DNA of 64,000 nt from positions 16,758,385 to 16,822,384 of the forward strand of contig NC_079364.1 in NCBI RefSeq assembly GCF_021018895.1, given 5' to 3'. The position numbers and the translations under genes were made by a program. The notes under the pieces were generated by a model. That model saw only the letters and a program-made list of their open reading frames with translations, was not told the DNA's origin and did not search any database. The DNA is from Seriola aureovittata (Eukaryota; Chordata; Actinopteri; Carangiformes; Carangidae). Shown here one piece after another: positions 42,791 through 56,589 of the stretch. How positions within the stretch are numbered: the first letter of the stretch is position 1; every line of letters begins with the position of its first letter.

Positions 42791-45700
42791 TCATAAGTTA
42801 TAGTATAGTAAGGCATAAAAGCGTCATTAAGTAAGGAATGAAATTTTAAAAAATGTCATAGTATAGTAAAGCATGGCATAAAATGTCATAAAAACATCAA
42901 ATTAAGGTAATGAATAAAATGTCATTAAAATGTCATATTATACTAGGGATTAAAAATGTGATAGTATAGTATGACAAAAAATGTAATTAAAACAACAAAG
43001 GAAAGTATGGCATAAAATGTTGTAAAAACGTCATAGTATAGTAAGGCATAAAATGTCATAAAAATGACATAGTATAGTAGGGTATGAAAATGTCATTGTA
43101 TAGTAAGGCTTAAAAAGTCATAAAAATGACATAGTATAGTGGGGGAAGGAAAATGTCATAGTATAGTAAGGCTTAAAAAGTCATAAAAATTTCATAGTAA
43201 CATATGTCATAAAATGTCATAAAAATGACATAGTATAGTAAGGCATAAAATGCCATAAAAACGTCATAGTATAGTAAGGCATAAAATGTCATAGTATAGT
43301 AAGGCATAAAATACCATAAACACGTCATAGTATAATAAGGCATAAAATGCCATAAAAACGTCATAGTATAGTAAGGCATAAAATGTCATAAAAATGACAT
43401 AGTATAGGAGGGTATGAAAATGTCAAAGTATTGTAAGGCATAAAATGTCATAAAAGTGACATAGTATAGTAAGGCATAAAATGCCATAAAAACATCATAG
43501 TAAAGTATGGCATAAAATGTCATAGTATAGTAAGGCATAAAATGCCATAAAAACGTCATAGTATAGTAAGGCATAAAATGTCATAAAAATGACATAGTAT
43601 AGGAGGATATGAAAATGTGAAAGTATAGTAAGGCATAAAATGTCATGAAAATGTCACAGTATAGTAAGGCATAAAATGTCATAAAAATGACATATTAAAG
43701 TATAGCATAAAATGTCATAAAATTACAGATTATAGTAGGGTATGAAAATGTCATAGTATAGTAAGGCATGAAATGCCATAAAAACGTCATAGTATAGTAA
43801 GGCATAAAATGTCATAAAAATCTCAGAGTATAGTAAGGCATAAAATACCATAAACACGTCATAGTATAGTAAAGCATAAAATGTCATAAAAATGTCATAG
43901 TACAGTAAGGCATAAAATGCCATAAAAACGTCATAGTATAGGAGGGTATGAAAATGTCAAAGTATTGTAAGGCATAAAATGTCATAAAAATGACATAGTA
44001 TAGTAAGGCATAAAAAGTCATAAAAATTTCATAGTAACATATGTCATAAAATGTCAAAAAAATTACATAGTATAGCAAGGCATAAAAATGTCATAGTATA
44101 GTAAGGCATAAAATACCATAAACACGTCATAGTATAATAATGCATAAAATGTCATAAAAACGTCATAGTATAATAAGGCATAAAATGCCATAAAAACGTC
44201 ATAGTAAAGTATGGCATAAAATGCCATAAAAACGTCATAGTATAGTAAGGCATAAAATATTATAAAAATTACATACTAAAGTATGGCATAAAATGTCATA
44301 AAATTACAGATTATAATAGGGTATGAAAACGTCATAGTATAGTAAGGCATAAAATGTCATAAAAATGTCATAGTATAGTTAGGCATAAAATGTCATAAAA
44401 ATGACATATTAAAGAATGGCATAAAATGTCATAAAATTACAGATTATAATAGGGTATGAAAACATCATAGTATAGTAAGGCATAAAGAGTCATAAAAAGT
44501 CATAATATAGTAAGGCAGAAAATGTCATAAAAATGTCATAATATAGTAAGACATAAAAAGTCATAAAAATGACATATTAAAGAATGGCATAAAATGTCAT
44601 AAAATTACAGATTATAATATGGTATGAAAACATCATAGTATAGTAAGGCATAAAAAGTCATAAAGTGTCATGTTATAGTAAGGCATAAAATGTTGTAAAA
44701 ACGTCAGTAACGTATCGCATATAATGTAATAAAAACATCATAGTTTAGTAAGGCATAAAATGTCATAGTATAGTAAGGCATAAAATGCCATAAAAACGTC
44801 ATAGTATAGTAAGGCATAAAATGTCATAAAAATGACATAGTATAGTAGGGTATGAAAATGTCATAGTATAGTAAGGCATAAAAAGTCATAAAAATTTCAT
44901 AGTAACATATGTCATAAAATGTCAAAAAAATTACATAGTATAGCAAGGCATAAAAACGTCATAGTATAGTAAGGCATAAAATACCATAAACACGTCGTAG
45001 TATAATAAGGCATAAAATGTCATAAAAACGTCATAGTGTAATAAGGCATAAAATGCCATAAAAACGTCATAGTAAAGTATGGCATAAAATGCCATAAAAA
45101 TGTCATAGTATAGTAAGGCATAAAATGTCATAAAAATTACACACCAAAGTATGGCATAAAATGTCATAAAATTACAGATTATAATAGGGTATGAAAACGT
45201 CACAGTAAATATGGCATAAAATTACATAGTATAGGAGGGTATGAAAATGTCAAAGTATAGTAAGGCATAAAATGTCATAAAAATGTCAAAGTATAGTAAG
45301 GCATAAAATGTCATAAAAATTACATATTAAAGTGTAGCATAAAATGTCATAAAATTACAGATTATAGTAGGGTATGAAAATGTCATAGTATAGTAAGGCA
45401 TGAAATGCCATAAAAACGTCATAGTATAGTAAGGCATAAAATGTCATAAAAATGTCATAGTATAGTAAGGCATAAAATGTCATAAAAATGACATATTAAA
45501 GTGTAGCATAAAATGTCATAAAATTACAGATTATAGTAGGGTATGAAAATGTCATAGTATAGTAGGGCATAAAATGTCATAAAAATGACATATTAAAGTG
45601 TAGCATAAAATGTCATAAAATTACAGATTATAGTAGGGTATGAAAATGTCATAGTATAGTAAGGCATGAAATGCCATAAAAACGTCATAGTATAGTAAGG

Positions 45701-48700
45701 CATAAAATGTCATAAAAATGTCATAGTATAGTAAAGCATAAAATGTCATAAAAATGACATATTAAAGAATGGCATAACATGTCATAAAATTACAGATTAT
45801 AATAGGGTATGAAAACATCATAGTATAGTAAGGCATAAAAAGTCCTAAAAAGTCATAATATAGTAAGGCAGAAAATGTCATAAAAATGTCATGATATAAT
45901 AAAGCATAAAATGTCATAAAAATGACATATTAAAGAATGGCATAAAATGTCATAAAATTACAGATTATAATAGGGTATGAAAACATCATAGTATAGTAAG
46001 GCATAAAAAGTCATAAAGCGTCATGTTATGGTAAGGCATAAAATGTCATAAAACGTCATAGTAAAACATTGGCATAAAATGCCATTAAAAACATCATAGT
46101 ATAGTAAGGCATAAAATGTCATAAAAATGACATAGTATAGTAGGGTATGAAAATGTCATAGTATAGTAAGGCTTAAAAAGTCATAAAAATGTCATAGTAA
46201 CATATGTCATAAAATGTCATAAAAATGACATAGTATAGCGAGGCATTAAAACGTCATAGTATAATAAGGCATAAAATGTCGTAAAAAAACGTCATAGTAT
46301 AATGGGGCATAAAATGCCATAAAAACGTCATAGTAAAGTATGGCATAAAATGTCATAGTATAGTAAGGCATAAAATGCCATAAAAACGTCATAGTAAAGT
46401 ATGGCATAAGAGGTCATAGTATAGTAAGGCATAAAATGTCATAAAAATTACATAGTATAGCAAGGCATAAAATTGCATAAAAACGTCATAATACAGTAGG
46501 GCATAAAATACCATAAACACGTCATAGTATAATAAGGCACAAAATGTCATAAAAATGGCATAGTATAGTAGGGTATGAAAATGTCATAGTATAGTAAGGC
46601 ATAAAATGTCATAAAAATGACATATTAAAGTATGGCATAAAATATCATAAAATTACAGATTATAATATGGTATGAAAACGTCATAGTATAGTAAGGCATA
46701 AAATGTCATAAAAATGACATATTAAAGTATGGCATAAAATATCATAAAATTACAGATTATAATATGGTATGAAAACGTCATAGTATAGTAAGGCATAAAA
46801 TACCATAAAAACGTCATAGTAAAGTAAGGCATAAAATGTCATAAAAATGACATATTAAAGTATGGCATAAAATGTTATAAAATTACAGATTATAATAGGG
46901 TATGAAAAAGTCATAGTATAGTAAGGCATAAAATGCCATAAAAACATCATAGTAAAGTATGGCATAAAATGTCATAAAAATGACATAGTATAGGAGGGTA
47001 TGAAAATGTCAAAGTATTGTAAGGCATAAAATGTCATAAAAATGACATCGTATAGTAAGGCATAAAATGCCATAAAAACATCATAGTAAAGTATGGCATA
47101 AAATGTCATAGTATAGTAAGGCATAAAATGCCATAAAAACGTCATAGTATAGTAAGGCATAAAATGTCATAAAAATGACATAGTATAGGAGGGTATGAAA
47201 ATGTCAAAGTATTGTAAGGCATAAAATGTCATAAAAATGACATAGTATAGTAAGGCATAAAATGCCATAAAAACATCATAGTAAAGTATGGCATAAAATG
47301 TCATAGTATAGTAAGGCATAAAATGCCATAAAAACGTCATAGTATAGTAAGGCATAAAATGTCATAAAAATGACATAGTATAGGAGGATATGAAAATGTG
47401 AAAGTATAGTAAGGCATAAAATGTCATGAAAATGTCACAGTATAGTAAGGCATAAAATGTCATAAAAATGACATATTAAAGTATAGCATAAAATGTCATA
47501 AAATTACAGATTATAGTAGGGTATGAAAATGTCATAGTATAGTAAGGCATGAAATGCCATAAAAGCGTCATAGTATAGTAAGGCATAAAATGTCATAAAA
47601 ATGTCAGAGTATAGTAAGGCATAAAATACCATAAAAACGTCATAGTATAGTAAAGCATAAAATGTCATAAAAATGTCATAGTACAGTAAGGCATTTAATG
47701 CCATAAAAACTTCATAGTATAGGAGGGTATGAAAATGTCAAAGTATTGTAAGGCATAAAATGCCATAAAAATGTCATAGTATAGTAAGGCATAAAAAGTC
47801 ATAAAAATTTCATAGTAACATATGTCATAAAATGTCAAAAAAATTACATAGTATAGCAAGGCATAAAAACGTCATAGTATAGTAAGGCATAAAATACCAT
47901 AAACACGTCATAGTATAATAATGCATAAAATGTCATAAAATTACAGATTATAATATGGTATGAAAACATCATAGTATAGTAAGGCATAAAAAGTCATAAA
48001 GTGTCATGTTATAGTAAGGCATAAAATGTTGTAAAAACATCAGTAACGTATCGCATATAATGTAATAAAAACATCATAGTTTAGTAAGGCATAAAATGTC
48101 ATAAACACGTCATAGTATAGCAAGGCATGAAATGCCATAAAAACATCATAGTATAGTATGGCATAAAATGTCATAAAAACGTCATCGTATAGTAAGGCAT
48201 AAAATGTCATAAAAATGACATAGTATAGTAGGGTATGAAAATGTCATAGTATAGTAAGGCTTAAAAAGTCATAAAAATGTCATAGTAACATATGTCATAA
48301 AATGTCATAAAAATGACATAGTATAGCGAGGCATTAAAACGTCATAGTATAATAAGGCATAAAATGTCGTAAAAAAACGTCATAGTATAATGGGGCATAA
48401 AATGCCATAAAAACGTCATAGTAAAGTATGGCATAAAATGTCATAGTATAGTAAGGCATAAAATGCCATAAAAACGTCATAGTAAAGTATGGCATAAAAG
48501 GTCATAGTATAGTAAGGCATAAAATGTCATAAAAATGACATAGTATAGCAAGGCATAAAATTGCATAAAAACGTCATAATACAGTAAGGCATAAAATACC
48601 ATAAACACGTCATAGTATAATAAGGCACAAAATGTCATAAAAATGGCATAGTATAGTAGGGTATGAAAATGTCATAGTATAGTAAGGCATAAAATGTCAT

Positions 48701-49099
48701 AAAAATGACATATTAAAGTATGGCATAAAACATCATAAAATTACAGATTATAATATGGTATGAAAACGTCATAGTATAGTAAGGCATAAAATACCATAAA
48801 AACGTCATAGTATAGTAAGGCATAAAATGTCATAAAAATGTCATAGTATAGTAAGGCATAAAATGTCATAAAAATGACATATTAAAGTATGGCATAAAAT
48901 GTTATAAAATTACAGATTATAATAGGGTATGAAAAAGTCATAGTATAGTAAGGCATAAAATACCATAAAAACGTCATAGTATAATAAGGCATAAAATGTC
49001 ATAAAAATGACATAGTATAGTAGGGTATGAAAATGTCATAGACTTATAAGGCATAAAATGTCATAAAAATGACATATTAAAGTATAGCAAAAAATGGGG

Positions 49100-49496
49100 T
49101 GTGATAGGACCCATGTGCAGCACAACCAAACAGATGGATAGTTGGAAATGACCTTTATTGAAATACCAGCAGAGAGAACACACACAGGTGGATATGAGGA
49201 GTCGAGGATGGGGTACGGGGTTGGAGAGCCAGGGGTCCGGTGAGTGGAGCGAGGTGACTGCGCTCACACACATAGGAGAAAGTTCTTGGACCCGAGGGCT
49301 GGGGCTGGCGGTGCCGAGTGTTAGGGAGCAGGCTGGAGATGTCATCGAGGGAACTGGAACACGCCAAACAGCCATGCTGGAAAGTCAAGCATGACGCTGA
49401 GAACAATCTGGCAAGGAGTGAGTGAACTGGGGATGTATATATATTGGTCTGATTGGGGATCGACTGGAGCTGGGGGCAACAGGTGAAGCTGATTAG
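49100..49496 (-). mobile_element. Solo LTR copy 1, truncated (probable Ty3/Gypsy type)
   Basis: Inserted in the satellite. On the minus strand it carries a CCAATATATATACATCC promoter-like segment, an AATAAA signal (49159-49154), the phrase TGTGCTGCACATGGGTCC and ends TATCACA, as in fish Gypsy LTRs. Its 5' LTR end is missing (49 bp shorter than copy 2). Identical or nearly identical to copy 2. No internal retroviral-type genes are present. Confidence 0.7.
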
Positions 49497-49625
49497 ACAA
49501 TTAAAAATGTCAGAGTATAGTAAGGCATAAAAATGACATAGTATAGTAGGGTATGAAAATGTCATAGACTTATAAGGCATAAAATGTCATAAAAATGACA
49601 TATTAAAGTATAGCAAAAAATGGGG

Positions 49626-50071
49626 TGTGATAGGACCCATGTGCAGCACAACCAAACAGATGGATAGTTGGAAATGACCTTTATTGAAATACCAGCAGAG
49701 AGAACACACACAGGTGGATATGAGGAGTCGAGGATGGGGTACGGGGTTGGAGAGCCAGGGGTCCGGTGAGTGGAGCGAGGTGACTGCGCTCACACACATA
49801 GGAGAAAGTTCTTGGACCCGAGGGCTGGGGCTGGCGGTGCCGAGTGTTAGGGAGCAGGCTGGAGATGTCATCGAGGGAACTGGAACACGCCAAACAGCCA
49901 TGCTGGAAAGTCAAGCATGACGCTGAGAACAATCTGGCAAGGAGTGAGTGAACTGGGGATGTATATATATTGGTCTGATTGGGGATCGACTGGAGCTGGG
50001 GGCAACAGGTGAAGCTGATTAGGAGTTGTGGCAGAGTGGAGAGCGAGAAATCCGCATAGCAGGCTGTGACA
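49626..50071 (-). mobile_element. Solo LTR copy 2, complete
   Basis: 446 bp, minus strand, termini TGTCACAGCC at 50071 and CCTATCACA at 49626, i.e. TG...CA. Contains the same TATA and AATAAA motifs as copy 1 at an offset of exactly 526 bp. No clear target-site duplication is visible, perhaps because the flanks are satellite units that have been rearranged. It was recognised by structure; no gag or pol is present. Confidence 0.72.
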
Positions 50072-52462
50072 AGTAAGGTATAAAAAGTCATAAAAATTTC
50101 ATTGTATAGCAAGGCATAAAATGTCATAAAAACGTCATAGTATAATAAGGCATAAAATGCAATAAAAATGTCATAGTAAAGTATGGCATTAAATGTTATT
50201 AAAACGTCATAGTATAGTAAGGCATAAAATGTCATAAAAATGACATAGTATAGCAAGGTATAAAATGTCATAGTATAGTAAGGCATAAAAAGTCATAAAA
50301 ATGTCATAGTATAATAAGGCATAAAATGTCATAAAAATGACATAGTATAGCAAGGTATAAAATGTCATAGTATAGTAAGGCATAAAAAGTCATAAAAATG
50401 TCATAGTATAATAAGGCATAAAATGTCATAAAAATGACATAGTATAGCAAGGTATAAAATGTCATAGTATAGTAAGGCATAAAAAGTCATAAAAAATTTC
50501 ATAGTAACGTATGTCATAAAATGTCATAAAAATGACATAGTATAGTAGGGTATGAAAATGTCATAGTATAGTAAGGCTTAAAAAGTCATAAAAATTTCAT
50601 AGTAACATATGTCATAAAATGTCATAACAATGACATAGTAAAGTATGGCATAAAATGTCATAGTATAGTAAGGCATAAAATGCCATAAAAACGTCATAGT
50701 ATAGGAGAGTATGAAAATGTCAAAGTATTGCAAGGCATAAAATGTCATAAAAATGACATAGTATAGCAAGGCATAAAAACGTCATAGTATAGTAAGGCAT
50801 AAAATGTCATAAAAACGTCATAGTAAAGTATGGCATAAAATGTCATAAAAATGACATAGTATAGCAAGGCATAAAAACGTCATAGTATAGTAATGCATAA
50901 AATGTCATAAAAACGTCATAGTAAAGTATGGCATAAAATGTCATAAAAATTACATAGTAAAGTATGGCATAAAATGTCATAAAAACGTCATAGTATAGTA
51001 AGGCATAAAATGTCATAAAAATTACATTCTAAAGTATGGCATAAAATGTCATAAAAAATACATAGTATAGTAGGGTATGAAAATGTCATAGTATAGTGAG
51101 GCATAAAATACCATAAAAACGTCATAGTATAATAAGGCATGAAATGCCATAAAAACGTCATAGTATAGTAAGGCATAAAATGTCATAAAAAAATACATAG
51201 TATAGTAGGGTATGAAAATGTCATAGTATAGTAAGGCATAAAATGTCGTAAAAACGTCATAGTATAATAAGGCATAAAATGCCATAAAAACGTCATAGTA
51301 AAGTATGGCATAAAATGTCATATTATAGTAAGGCATAAAATGCCATAATAACGTCATAGTATAGTAAGGCATAAAAAGTCATAAAAATTACATAGTATAG
51401 CAAGGCATAAAGACGTCATAGTATAGTAAGGCATAAAATGTCATAAAAATGACATATCAAAGTATGGCATAAAATGTCATAAAATTACAGATTATAATAT
51501 GGTATGAAAAAGTCATAGTATAGTAAGGCATAAAATACCATAAAAACGTCATAGTATAATAAGGCATAAAATGTCATAAAAATGACATAGTATAGCAAGG
51601 CATAAAATGTCATAAGAACATCATAGTATAATAAGGCATAAAATGCAATAAAAATGTCATAGTAAAGTGGGGCATTAAATGTTATTAAAACTTCATAGTA
51701 TAGTAAGGCATAAAATGTCATAAAAATTACATAGTAAAGTATAGCATAAAATGTCATAAAATTACAGATTATAGTAGGGTATGAAAATGTCATAGTATAG
51801 AAAGGCATGAAATGCCATAAAAACGTCATAGTATAGTAAGGCATAAAATGTCATAAAAAATACATAGTATAGTAGGGTATGAAAATGTCATAGTATAGTA
51901 AGGCTTAAAAAGTCATAAACATTTCATAGTAACGTATGTCATAAAATGTCATAAAAATGACATAATATAGCAAGGCATAAAAACATCATAGTATAATAAG
52001 GCATAAAATGTCGTAAAAACCTCATAGTATAATAAGGCATAAAATGCCATAAAAACGTCATAGTAAAGTATGGCATAAAATGTCGTATAATAGTAAGGCA
52101 TAAAATGCCATAAAAACGTCATAGTATAGTAAGGCATAAAATGCCATAAAAACGTCATAGTAAAGTATGGCATAAAATGTCATATTATAGTAAGGCATAA
52201 AATGCCATAAAAACGTCATAGTATAGTAAGGCATAAAAAGTCATAAAAATTACATAGTACAATAAGCCATAAAAAGTCATGAAAATGTCATAGTAACATA
52301 TGTCATAAAATGTTATAAAAATTACATAGTATAGCAAGGCATAAAAACGTCATAGTATAGTAAGGCATAAAATGTCATAAAAATGACATATCAAAGTATG
52401 GCATAAAATGTCATAAAATTACAGATTATAATATGGTATGAAAAAGTCATAGTATAGTAATA

Positions 52463-52668
52463 GGTTAAAAACTTTTCTCCTCTTAACAGCGTTTGATTGA
52501 ACGTGTGTGCGTGTGTGTGTGTGCGCTTGTCTACTCTGTGCTATTTGTATTGTTTTTTTTGTTTTTTTTTATTGTTTTGTTTTATGCTGTAAAGCGCATT
52601 GTGTCTGCCTTGTGCATGAAATGCGCTCTATAAATAAAATAAAATAAAATAAAAATAAAATAAAATAG
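52463..52668 (+). mobile_element. Short retroposon inserted in the satellite
   Basis: About 200 bp ending in CTGTAAAGCGCATTGTGTCT, a GCATGAAATGCGCTCTATAAA tail and an (AAAAT)n tail. Flanked by TAGTAA on both sides, a possible short target-site duplication, though TAGTAA is also part of the satellite monomer. Includes a short (GT)n stretch. Non-coding. Confidence 0.65.
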
Positions 52669-54461
52669 TAAGGCATAAAATACCATAAAAACGTCATAGT
52701 ATAATAAGGCATAAAATGTCATAAAAATGACATAAAAATGACATAGTATAGCAAGGCATAAAATGTCATAAAAACATCATAGTATAATAAGGCATAAAAT
52801 GCAATAAAAATGACATAGTAAAGTATGGCATAATATATTATTTAAAAAACTTCATAGTATAGTAAGGCATAAAATGTCATAAAAATGACATGGTATAGAA
52901 GGGTATGAAAACATCACAGTATAGTAAGGCATAAAAAGTCATAAAAACTTCATAGTAACATATGGCATATAATGTCATAAAAACATCATAGTAACTTATG
53001 GCATATAATGTCATAAAAACGTCATAGTATCGTAAGAAATAAAATGTAATTTAAACGTCATATTATACTAGGGATTGAAAAAGGGATAGTATAGCAAGAT
53101 AAAAATTTAATTAAAACGATACAGTAAAGTATGGCATAAAATGCCATAAAAACTTCATAATACAGAAACGCATTAAAATACCATAAAAAACGTCATAGTA
53201 TAACAAGGCATAAAATGTCATAAAAATTACATAGTAAAGTATGTCATAAAATGTCATAAAAATGACATAGTATAGCAAGGCATAAAATGTCATAGTATAG
53301 TAAGGCATAAAATGCCTTAAAAATGTCATAATACAGTAAGGCATAAAATACCATAAAAACGTCATAGAATAGTAAGACATAAAATGTTATAAAAATTACA
53401 TAGTAAAGTATGGCATAAAACGTTATTAAAAATTCATAGTATAGTGAGGTATAAAATGTCATAAAAATGACATAGTATAGTAGGGTATGATAACATCATT
53501 GTATAGTAAGGCATAAAAAGTCATAAAGTGTCATGTTATAGTAAGGGCGTAAATGTCATAAAAACATCATAGTATGGTAAGAAATAAAATATAATTTAAT
53601 CGTCATATTATACTAGGGATTGAAAAAGGGATAGTATAGTAAGCCAAAAAATTTAATTAAAACTACATAGCAAAGTATGGCATAAACTGCTATAAAAACG
53701 TCATAATACAGTAAGGCATAAAATACCATAAAAACATCATAGTATAGTAAGGCATAAAATGTCATTAAAATGACATAGTAAAGTATGGCATATAATGTCA
53801 TCAAAACATCATAGTATAGTAAGGCATAGAAAGTCTTAAAAAAAGTCACAGTTTAATAAGGCATAAAATGTAATAAAAATTACAAAGTAGGGCATAAAAG
53901 GCATAAAATAATGCATTAGAGTTGCCAGTTAACGTAATGTGCATGTCCTTGAATTGTGGGATGGAGTTCAGTTATTAGTTAAATAAGCAACAACAGATTA
54001 TGATTTGTTTGTTAATTTTATCATTTATTAGGCTACGCCAACACAAATAGTTCTGCAACTGAACTGGTACCGGACTGTTGCTATAAAACATGTAAACATT
54101 TTCCTGACCTGCACAGTGCACACTAGCTTGCTACTTTTACCTCAGGAGTGTGCTGGTGTATCCAGGTTCCTTCCCTTCATCCTCTTCTGACAATCATACA
54201 TAATTCAAATGTTATTTCTGTGAATATATTCATCTTTGCAAAGTTTGTTACAATCTAAGATAGATAAAGACCCTGAAACTGAAGTAGAATTCAGTCATCT
54301 TTAATAATTATTATCAATAGAAGGATTTGCCTTTTCAAGTCTAAAATGTAAGCATGGATAATGCTGTTGTAAACCATACAGGCAAAAAACAAACTGTTAT
54401 GGACAGAGAAAGTTACACAAGGTTAAAGTCAAATAATCATTTTTCTTTAGTATTTTCTTAA

Positions 54462-54466
54462 ATAGA

Positions 54467-54505
<39 letters not shown>

Positions 54506-54508
54506 ATA
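54462..54508. repeat. (AAAT)n microsatellite
   Basis: About 11 TAAA units. Confidence 0.95.
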
Positions 54509-55778
54509 CATATATAAATAAACAATCATTCAGGACATCAGCTCCCTGGCACAAATGTTCACCTATGTTTCATTTGTTTTTGAACAATAATCACACACAG
54601 TTACATTTTTCCAGCGCCATCTTTGACATATTAAAAGAGAGACGTGAGGACATGTGTCCATTGAGAGGGGCTAAATCAACAGAAATATGAGTCTGGAGGG
54701 TGTTGCTGTTCTTGTTGGAGCTGAACAGATGTGAAGAAATTGCACTGGAGCCTTTCTTTGGCAATCAGCTTTTAAATTATCAGGGTACATTTTCCCACAA
54801 TTCCTTTCCCAGTTGGTATCTGCAGCCTTTCCAAAGAGAAGATGAAAAAGTGATCTCCTTATTACAGCACTCTGTTAACACAACAGGGAATGTCAGTGCA
54901 GACTATGGACACACACACTCTCAAGTAAAAAGTACATCCATTAATCTTTATGCGTCTTCTAGCAAGAGAACTAATTAAATAAAACCACACTGGGTCTTGT
55001 GTTTACTGCATAACCAGGAACACTTCATGCACATGCAAGACCATGATAAAATTAATTTGCAAATATACAGAAGTTCTTTCTTCTTCATTCAGACATATTT
55101 AGGTACACCTTGCTGCTCTAGAGTTTTGCTTCTTTAGCTCCTTTATCCACTGTTAAAAAAACAGTGTATTTTTCCACAAAATGCATAATAAAGCTATCAT
55201 AGAGGCTATGACATCGCACATTAGACTGATAATAACTGAAATAATATGAGAAAGACAAATGACAGAAGTAAGCGTTTTAGGGAGCTTCCCTGGATTAATG
55301 TTTCAGTAGCAAGCAGAAAATGTGTGTTTGAAATCCTTTATGAATCATGATTGTGATTTCTCAATAAGAGATCTTGTCTGGAAAAATAGATCCAATCAGG
55401 TCCACATCGCCTTAGTGAGAACCCTTTAGAAAGCCTCATTTTCTTAGTGTGTACAAGCATAACCCCGCAGTTAAGGACATCAGCTTGGAAACAGACCACA
55501 CACTGACAGGGACATTCACCCTTTGTCCAGATGGACCCTTATCCTTCACAAGCCATGTTTATAGCTTCAGTTAATATTCCAGCAAGATAGCACTGTTTTT
55601 CCTGTTATCTGTTCTTTCATAATATTTTTTCACATGAGTTAACTAACCAAACAGAGATGTCTCTCTGTGTCTGGTCACTCATGTGTTATGTTTTCTGGTC
55701 CTTTTTATTTGTCACTTAAAGGGCAGATTTTTTTTTCCAAAGAAAATTTAGAGACTTAGAGACATTTATTGCATTGTA

Positions 55779-55779
<1 letters not shown>

Positions 55780-55832
<53 letters not shown>

Positions 55833-55839
55833 AGTGTGT
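55780..55839. repeat. (CT)n(GT)n microsatellite
   Basis: About 20 CT units followed by GTGTGTGTGTGAGTGTGT. Confidence 0.95.
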
Positions 55840-56589
55840 CTGCTTGCAGGAGAGGTCTGATTCTTCTCACTAAATGTTGTGCAAGCGTCTCTGTACATGC
55901 TTCTCATTCCAGTGTAGTGTGAGTCAGGACTCAGTGAGCAAACAGATCTGGAGACCAGAGACTCCTCCATGCCTCCTCCATGTGATGTTGTGACAAGCTC
56001 ATGTCTTCATGAGATTTCTAGATGACACGACTACAAAAAATAAAATTTTTCTGAATCAGAAAATTTGCTTGAGCTTGTGTGTCATTGTGTGCTATTCAAG
56101 GATTTAGAAGTTTGCATTATTGGATTTCATATTGAGAAGAGCAGAAACTAAGAACTACTATATACATAAGGATTTAAACATAATGTGAGGAAGCAGCAAA
56201 GCAGTAATAGTAAACTTACTTTACCATCAAAACTAAGTGTTTCTAAAAAAGAGTTTCAATCAGAAATGATACATCCACCATCTACAAACATTTAAACAAA
56301 CTGGATTCTAGTGTCAAAGGATAGATTCAGATTTTTCCATGTCTATCCTAAGGCATTACTCTCATGCCCTGAAAGAGTTAGTGGTTTCTGTAACCATTCC
56401 TCCTGTCAATACTGAATATGAACCAATCCATTCCCTGTGCAAATCCAGTGTAAAGACTGGGGAGAAAAATTCACAGTCCTTGTTATGTGCGAACCCATAT
56501 TACAAGTTCAGCCAAAGCTAAACAAGACAATAAAAGCAACTTCCAAAGTTACAGTCTTTTTGGCCACGTTAGCAGCATGAAAACATGCA

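Larger units (their letters stand above)
42790..53910. repeat. 11-kb satellite/minisatellite array, about 36-bp monomer
   Basis: Around 300 tandem units built on AAGGCATAAAATGTCATAAA plus AATGACATAGTATAGT, dominant period 36 bp with variant spacings such as a shorter GGGTATGAAAATGTCATAGT unit. Because 36 is divisible by 3, the minus strand shows stop-free runs encoding 12-residue repeats (YALLYYDVFMAF); these are not genes. Both edges are degenerate. Internal higher-order duplications, a duplicated LTR fragment and a retroposon interrupt it. Confidence 0.95.

Noticed and set aside
49061..49920. Duplicated 78-aa plus and 104-141-aa minus frames in the LTR copies
   Set aside because: LTR sequence is non-coding; no gag, protease or RT similarity. 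The repetition reflects the 526-bp duplication.
43173..53849. Many minus-strand open frames of 60-200 aa with 12-residue repeats (YALLYYDVFMAF type)
   Set aside because: They are translations of the 36-bp satellite; period divisible by 3 keeps them open. The longest one (49681-50286) runs from satellite into an LTR. No promoter, splice or homology support.
42790..53910. CRISPR array (regular repeats)
   Set aside because: There are no unique spacers between repeats; units are contiguous and this is a vertebrate genome.
54700..54978. 92-aa plus frame starting MLLFLLELNRCEEIALEPFF
   Set aside because: No recognisable domain, no splice or promoter evidence and ordinary AT-rich context; consistent with chance.
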